From a candidate division SR1 bacterium CG_4_9_14_3_um_filter_40_9 (GTDB lineage: Bacteria > Patescibacteriota > Gracilibacteria > Absconditabacterales > Absconditicoccaceae): 10,001 nucleotides of DNA. Position 1 is the first letter of the stretch; each line of letters starts with the position of its first letter. Positions 7,250 through 10,001 of this stretch are shown piece after piece. A model generated the notes under the pieces. That model searched no databases. It worked only from the letters and a program-made list of their open reading frames with translations, and was not told the DNA's origin. The position numbers were made by a program, and so were the translations under genes. The stretch lies in assembly GCA_002791215.1 (NCBI GenBank), contig PFWQ01000010.1, positions 1-10,001 of the forward strand. Reading direction: 5' to 3'.

Positions 7250-7687
7250 ATGAAGACGAACATTACAATTATCATGTTGATGGTGAGCTCCATCGTGACA
7301 GCTCAAAATCTATTTACTAATAGTAGTAGCATATCTATCAAATCCCAAGATGAATATTTGGGAGGTCTCTTTAAAGAATACAAACTGATCTATTGCGAAA
7401 GCGATAGTATCGGTGCGATGACATTTACAAAAGAGATGGAAGTTTTCTTCTTCGACACGACCCATTTCTTTGCTGCACGTATCCATTCTTCACCCTTTAC
7501 AAAGAACACTTATGCATTCAATATCTATGAATGCGATAGTGCATACTTTGATGATGGTGGCGACGGCTTGTACTTTAATGCAAAAACATTGAAGGGACAT
7601 CCATATCTCAAAGCTATTTTGGATGCAGCTATCCGTGACACACCTTTCGTAAAGTATATTGGCGAATGGTCTGATCCAGAAGACTAA
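7250..7687 (+). CDS. Secreted protein of unknown function
   Basis: 145 residues, complete, ATG to TAA. Residues 1-18 form a signal peptide (MKTNITIIMLMVSSIVTA, with predicted cleavage before QN), so the product is exported. The mature part (~127 residues) has alternating polar/aromatic stretches (KEMEVFFFDTTHFFAARI) and a DDGGDG patch at about 101-106 that might bind a cation. I recognise no family. All eight glycines are GGN with no UGA, which sets it apart from its neighbours and resembles cspA. It stands alone between a near-consensus promoter and a strong terminator, the pattern of a well-expressed monocistronic gene. Two Cys (about 49 and 94) could form a disulfide. Possible roles are surface or host-contact protein, but the sequence does not show this. 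Confidence 0.85.
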   Translation: MKTNITIIMLMVSSIVTAQNLFTNSSSISIKSQDEYLGGLFKEYKLIYCESDSIGAMTFTKEMEVFFFDTTHFFAARIHSSPFTKNTYAFNIYECDSAYFDDGGDGLYFNAKTLKGHPYLKAILDAAIRDTPFVKYIGEWSDPED

Positions 7688-7705
7688 CACTTATCCTTAT
7701 GTTAT

Positions 7706-7730
7706 AACCCTGCTTAGGCAGGGTTTTTTT
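7706..7730 (+). terminator. Intrinsic terminator of the secreted orphan gene
   Basis: The perfect 8-bp stem AACCCTGC / GCAGGGTT (7706-7713 / 7718-7725) with loop TTAG runs into a T tract ending at 7730, 18 nt after the stop codon. Confidence 0.93.
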
Positions 7731-7735
7731 ACAAC

Positions 7736-7763
7736 TTGTAATCTTTTTTCATATACATACATT
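7736..7763 (+). promoter_or_regulatory. Putative promoter of the HAD-family gene
   Basis: TTGTAA (7736-7741) and TACATT (7758-7763) are 16 nt apart, directly after the preceding terminator. Transcription would begin near 7770, about 22 nt before the ATG at 7792. Both hexamers are only four-of-six matches. Confidence 0.4.
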
Positions 7764-7791
7764 TTTATCGTGTTTTATCTGTACTGATATC

Positions 7792-8376
7792 ATGGAAAAA
7801 ATCATCGGAGTGGATCTAGATGAGGTGTTGTCTCAGACATTAGACGATGCGCTCAAATACAATAAATATATGTTCAACGGTATCCCTATCAAAAGGAAAG
7901 ATGTCCTTAATTATTATATTCATCAAATACCAAAATATAATGCGGGCGTAGAAGATTCTAAACAATGGTTTGATAATTTCTTGGCCTCCAAGAAAGCAAA
8001 TAGTTTGAAACCTGTCACATGAGCCAAAAGAAAGCTCATGGAATTGAAGAAAAAATGATATTCATTGGTCGTAGTTACTGCCAGACCTGAAGAGTTCAAA
8101 GACATGACCTGGAAATGGGTAAACCGTCATTTTACATGAATTTTTGATGATATGGTATTCGCCAATCATCTAACGAAAAACGCCGTAAGCAAGGTGGATT
8201 TGTGCAAGAATCTGTGAATACAGATCATGATAGAAGACAATCTGCATTATGCTACGGAGCTTGCCAAAGCGTGAATCAAGGTCTATCTCTTCGATAAACC
8301 TCGAAATCAGGAATACAATCCCAAAATCCATAAAAACATTGTGAAAGTGAAGAAATGGAAAGATATTGATTTGTAA
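7792..8376 (+). CDS. HAD-superfamily hydrolase, 5'-nucleotidase-like (needs UGA = Gly)
   Basis: 194 residues with five UGA codons read as glycine, ending at TAA. HAD phosphatase motifs are in order: GVDLDEVL at the N-terminus (nucleophile D8, acid/base D10), VVTARPE (T96) as motif II, K134 in NAVSKVDL as a likely motif III lysine, and MIEDN (E148, D149) as the metal-binding motif IV. Size and the pattern DLDEV...TAR...IEDN resemble the 5'(3')-deoxyribonucleotidase (NT5C/YqfW) group, which dephosphorylates (deoxy)nucleoside monophosphates in the cytoplasm. That would suit nucleotide salvage in a reduced genome, but substrate cannot be read from motifs. No signal peptide is seen. It is a single gene between the terminator at 7706 and the structured segment at 8434. 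Confidence 0.9.
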
Positions 8377-8433
8377 TCGCGAGGCGGATTTGTAGTATAT
8401 TTTTGTTAACTTTTATCCCTGCGGGGCTTGTTT

Positions 8434-8554
8434 GTTACTTTCTGGCATATCCCCAGAAAGTAACCAAAGAGGTCTAGTTCTTTGCCAGACTCGCTGGTAC
8501 GTTCAGTTTGCTTTTTGAGAATGTATAATCCAGCTCAAACAATTGGCAAGAACC
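8434..8554. repeat. Composite palindromic intergenic element
   Basis: A perfect 12-bp hairpin GTTACTTTCTGG / CCAGAAAGTAAC (8434-8445 / 8453-8464, 7-nt loop) is followed by a long-range stem GTTCTTTGCCA / TGGCAAGAAC (8477-8487 / 8544-8553, one bulge). That stem encloses a hairpin TTTGAG / CTCAAA (8514-8519 / 8534-8539). The first hairpin resembles dispersed repeats that I recognise from other bacteria. The nested stems suggest a structured RNA or a small non-autonomous element. No transposase, clear target duplication or U-tract is seen. Confidence 0.6.
8502..8529 (+). promoter_or_regulatory. Putative promoter of the beta-propeller gene
   Basis: TTCAGT (8502-8507) and a perfect TATAAT (8524-8529), preceded by TG, are 16 nt apart. 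The -35 is weak but the -10 is good. It lies inside the composite palindromic element; its start near 8536 would give a ~67-nt leader. TTGACT at 8562 has no acceptable -10. Confidence 0.4.
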
Positions 8555-8602
8555 AAAATCGTTGACTGCATTCTTGTTCGATTCCTTTTTAATTTTTTTT
8601 AA

Positions 8603-10001
8603 ATGAGTCTCATGAAAAAAATTGTTATTTCTTTTCTGCTTTCTGCGTTCTACTTCCTACTTTCAACGACATCTGCGCAAACCATTGATAACCAGCTTAT
8701 CGATGCGGATACTGCAGACGTAGAAAAGAGCCTTCAATTCAAACAATTCAGTTCATGCAAAGACATGGATAAAGTCTTGGATGATTACGTCGATATCTTC
8801 AAGGATAGCAGCAATGACTATTATGGCGGAAGATGATGAGGTGTGATGGAAGATGCCTCGAATAAATGAGAATCTGATGCGGTGCCAACGCAATCAGCGT
8901 CTGAGCCTGGCGTAGCTTCTTCGACTACAGATTATTCCAAGACCAATGTGCAGAAAGCATGAGTAGAAGAACCTGAAATCATCAAGACCAATTGAAAATA
9001 TATTTATTATTATAATCAGGAGGGACAGAAAATCTACATTGTGAATTCTCCTCTCAACCCGAATACTTCCATCATCAATCTTAAGAATGCTAAGGTCGTG
9101 ACTGTCATCAATATCCCTGATGGATTCTATAATGTGCAATTATTTGTCACAAAGACCCGCTTAATTATTTTGTGAACTAAATATTCCAATGTGAATTATT
9201 ATGATACGTTGTTAAGCAGATATCAGAGCACCGCACTTGCCATTTATGATACTATGAGCATCACTTCTCCAAAACTGTTGAAATATGTGAGTATGGACTG
9301 ATATTATACTGATGCGAGAATGATAGGAAACAAGCTCTATGTGATTTCCCAGCTCGGAATCAATCGATATTACTATACTCCTTACACGACAAAATATACT
9401 GAACTGATGCCCAAGGTCGCCGAGAAGGTCAATGGCAAGAGAAAAGAATATCTCGCTGATTGTAATCAGATTTCTTATGTATTGCCAAGCAAGGATACCT
9501 TTAAAAAATACAATATTTCTCCCAGTTTCACTATCGTTTCTGTCGTAGATGCGCTTGACACAAGCAAGCCGACCAAGATGAATGTGACCATGACACAAGC
9601 CTGACAGATTCATATGAGCAAGAACAGCCTCTATCTGCTTCAGAATCTGTATTTCTACAATCCTCGGCCATGTCCTCGCGGAGCAATGTGTCTTATGGCC
9701 AATTACTCTGCCGGAGAACAGACCCTTATCCACAAATTCGGTATCGATGGATATGCTTTGAAATACCAAAAATCTGCTCTCGTCCCTGGGACATTATTGA
9801 CGCAATACAGTATGGACGAAGATACATATTGAAACTTCAGAATCCTTACCCAGAAATTGGACTTTGAACCAGGCACAAATTTTTACGCGCTGAATAGCAA
9901 CTTGAAATTAAAATGAAAAATAGAGAAAATCGCTCCAGGAGAGCAATTCAAAGCATCAAGATATATCGGCGATAAATTATATCTCGTTACCTTCCAGCAA
10001 A
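8603..10001 (+). CDS. Secreted beta-propeller domain protein (Beta_propel, PF09826-like), 3' end outside window (needs UGA = Gly)
   Basis: 466 residues lie in the window without a stop; ten UGA codons are read as glycine. A signal peptide (KKIVISFLLSAFYFLLSTTSA, cleavage after residue ~25) targets it for export. The ATG at 8612, giving an MKK start, is an equally good start. A low-complexity linker rich in Gly, Ser and Asp (about 75-110) follows a short N-terminal region. The family signature then appears as TNVQKAGVEEPEIIKTNGKY (114-133, canonical form NVQ.aGVDEaDIVKTDGkY), with both G120 and G131 encoded by UGA. Further matches include the late blade pattern TYGNFRI, FYALNSNLKLKGKIEKIAPG and YIGDKLYLVTF. 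Such propellers are extracellular, with no known enzymatic activity; binding of a partner is a guess. NPRPCPRGAMC holds a close Cys pair. Confidence 0.9.

Noticed and set aside
8894..9769. Minus-strand ORFs at 8894-9139 and 9212-9769
   Set aside because: They are antisense to the propeller gene, which shows clear family motifs on the plus strand.
1..10001. CRISPR array, tRNA/rRNA genes, transposase or phage genes
   Set aside because: I looked for regularly spaced repeats, tRNA-like folds and mobile-element proteins and saw none. The palindromic repeats found are single and unaccompanied by a transposase.

Overview
The window fits a Candidate Phyla Radiation bacterium of the Absconditabacteria (SR1) / Gracilibacteria (BD1-5) type, in which UGA is read as glycine (translation table 25). 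Under the standard code most genes here break at TGA. Read as glycine, those TGAs fall on the invariant glycines of known motifs: the Walker A loop and VGE box of a PilB-type ATPase, PTPIGN and AGTPG of RsmI, the GxxQ motif of a lytic transglycosylase, and NREIG of a phospholipase D protein. I count 57 in-frame UGA codons by reading. All usable stops are TAA. The DNA is AT-rich, Shine-Dalgarno motifs are absent or weak, and I see no tRNA, rRNA, CRISPR array or transposase.

Layout, left to right. A possible C-terminal gene remnant (3-167) is followed by a cold-shock protein gene (205-417, +) with a promoter, leader hairpin and strong terminator. Convergent to it is a PilB/GspE-type pilus ATPase gene (630-2213, -), with its own terminator and a leader that carries a long REP-like inverted repeat. 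Next comes a + strand pair, a DUF1294 membrane protein gene (2597-2884) and rsmI (2921-3607). The rsmI stop codon is interlocked, in a TTAA palindrome, with the stop of a large - strand gene (3604-5877). That gene encodes a two-domain peptidoglycan hydrolase: lytic transglycosylase plus zinc amidase.

The hydrolase is divergent from a membrane-anchored phospholipase D family gene (6031-7083, +), and the two share a 153-bp promoter region containing a perfect consensus sigma70 promoter for the hydrolase. Next are a palindromic repeat, a secreted orphan protein gene (7250-7687) with a near-consensus promoter and a strong terminator, a HAD/5'-nucleotidase-like gene (7792-8376), a structured intergenic segment (8434-8554), and a secreted beta-propeller protein gene (8603 to the right edge, incomplete).

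Functionally the window is rich in surface and secreted proteins: a pilus motor ATPase, a murein hydrolase, an HKD enzyme, a secreted orphan and a secreted propeller. This suits an episymbiotic or predatory lifestyle that acts on host envelopes, but that reading is inference. The recoding, the hydrolase fusion, the shared divergent promoter region and the intergenic palindromes are the points most worth following.
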